Source: Streptococcus sp. SN-1 (GTDB taxonomy: Bacteria > Bacillota > Bacilli > Lactobacillales > Streptococcaceae). From it: a stretch of DNA of 64,000 nt. Positions 63,968 to 64,000 of this stretch are shown here, piece by piece. The stretch covers positions 806,001-870,000 of the forward strand of contig NZ_AP028929.1 of NCBI RefSeq assembly GCF_041154385.1, read 5' to 3'. Every line of letters begins with the position of its first letter. Position 1 is the stretch's first letter. The position numbers and the translations under genes are program-made. The notes beneath the pieces were generated by a model that did not search any database, was not told the origin of the DNA, and worked only from the letters and a program-made list of their open reading frames with translations.

Positions 63968-64000
63968 ATGAACTGGGAACATCTTGAAAAAAAGATTAGT
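63968..64000 (+). CDS. Possible start of a further gene cut by the window end
   Basis: An ATG at 63968 opens MNWEHLEKKIS and stays open to the last base. No clear ribosome site is seen directly before it, although AGGAGGA occurs 40 bp upstream. Too short to identify. Confidence 0.25.
   Translation, partial: MNWEHLEKKIS

Overview
The window is low-GC Firmicute chromosome and almost certainly belongs to a mitis-group Streptococcus (S. mitis / S. pseudopneumoniae / S. oralis type, close to S. pneumoniae). Reasons: five BOX repeats of the A-B-C type, pneumococcus-like gene blocks (trxB region, rpiA-deoB-punA-deoD, pdp-deoC-cdd-pnrA, parE/parC, cppA, guaA with its GntR neighbour, an atpEBFHAGDC operon) and a lectinolysin-type cholesterol-dependent cytolysin (CDC). 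I see no rRNA, tRNA or CRISPR array.

Layout. 1-3.8 kb: 3' end of metG, a PadR pair, an aldo/keto reductase. 3.8-9.7 kb: hemolysin III-like protein with a DUF1836 regulator, acetyltransferase, Ogt, Spx/ArsC-like protein, amino-acid ABC pair, DUF4059, trxB. 9.9-19.3 kb: ribose/purine salvage operon (rpiA, deoB, DUF1697, punA, CLC channel, deoD) interrupted by a 909-aa secreted lipase-lectin gene, a BOX and a decayed copy of the punA 3' end. 19.4-21.2 kb (minus strand): FlaR-like kinase, rpsT, coaA. 21.4-29.8 kb: pyrimidine nucleoside salvage (pdp, deoC, cdd) and a nucleoside ABC importer (PnrA lipoprotein, ATPase, two permeases). 29.8-37 kb: plsY, then parE and parC separated by an ANT(6)-like nucleotidyltransferase, a small RelA/SpoT-type protein and a structured repeat region. 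37.3-42.2 kb: lectinolysin, cppA, a serine hydrolase, a drug/metabolite exporter. 42.2-43.8 kb: an IS1182-family element. 44-47.8 kb: gntR, guaA and a 1.25-kb island remnant bounded by a 13-bp repeat of the guaA 3' end. 47.8-50.6 kb: U32-family gene and an ISL3-family element with an 8-bp target duplication and a frameshifted transposase. 50.8-57.3 kb: F-type ATP synthase with a BOX between atpG and atpD. 57.3-64 kb: lactonase, peptide-binding lipoprotein, AI-2E-family protein, TPR protein and an mgtC gene with a nonsense codon.

The most striking observation is that two secreted proteins in the window share parts. The 683-aa cytolysin has an F-type lectin domain, a CDC core and a domain 4 carrying the Y-X-Y-X14-R-S motif linked to CD59 binding. 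The 909-aa protein has a class-3 lipase domain, two F-type lectin domains and a stand-alone CDC domain 4, with no pore-forming domains. In that copy the membrane-anchoring Thr-Leu pair is kept, but the two tyrosines of the CD59 motif and the terminal Arg of the undecapeptide are lost. It looks like a lipase targeted to host membranes with cytolysin and lectin modules.

A second unusual system is a family of structured intergenic units of about 130-150 bp upstream of deoD and parC. Their stems vary in sequence but stay paired. Both downstream genes lack an evident Shine-Dalgarno sequence.
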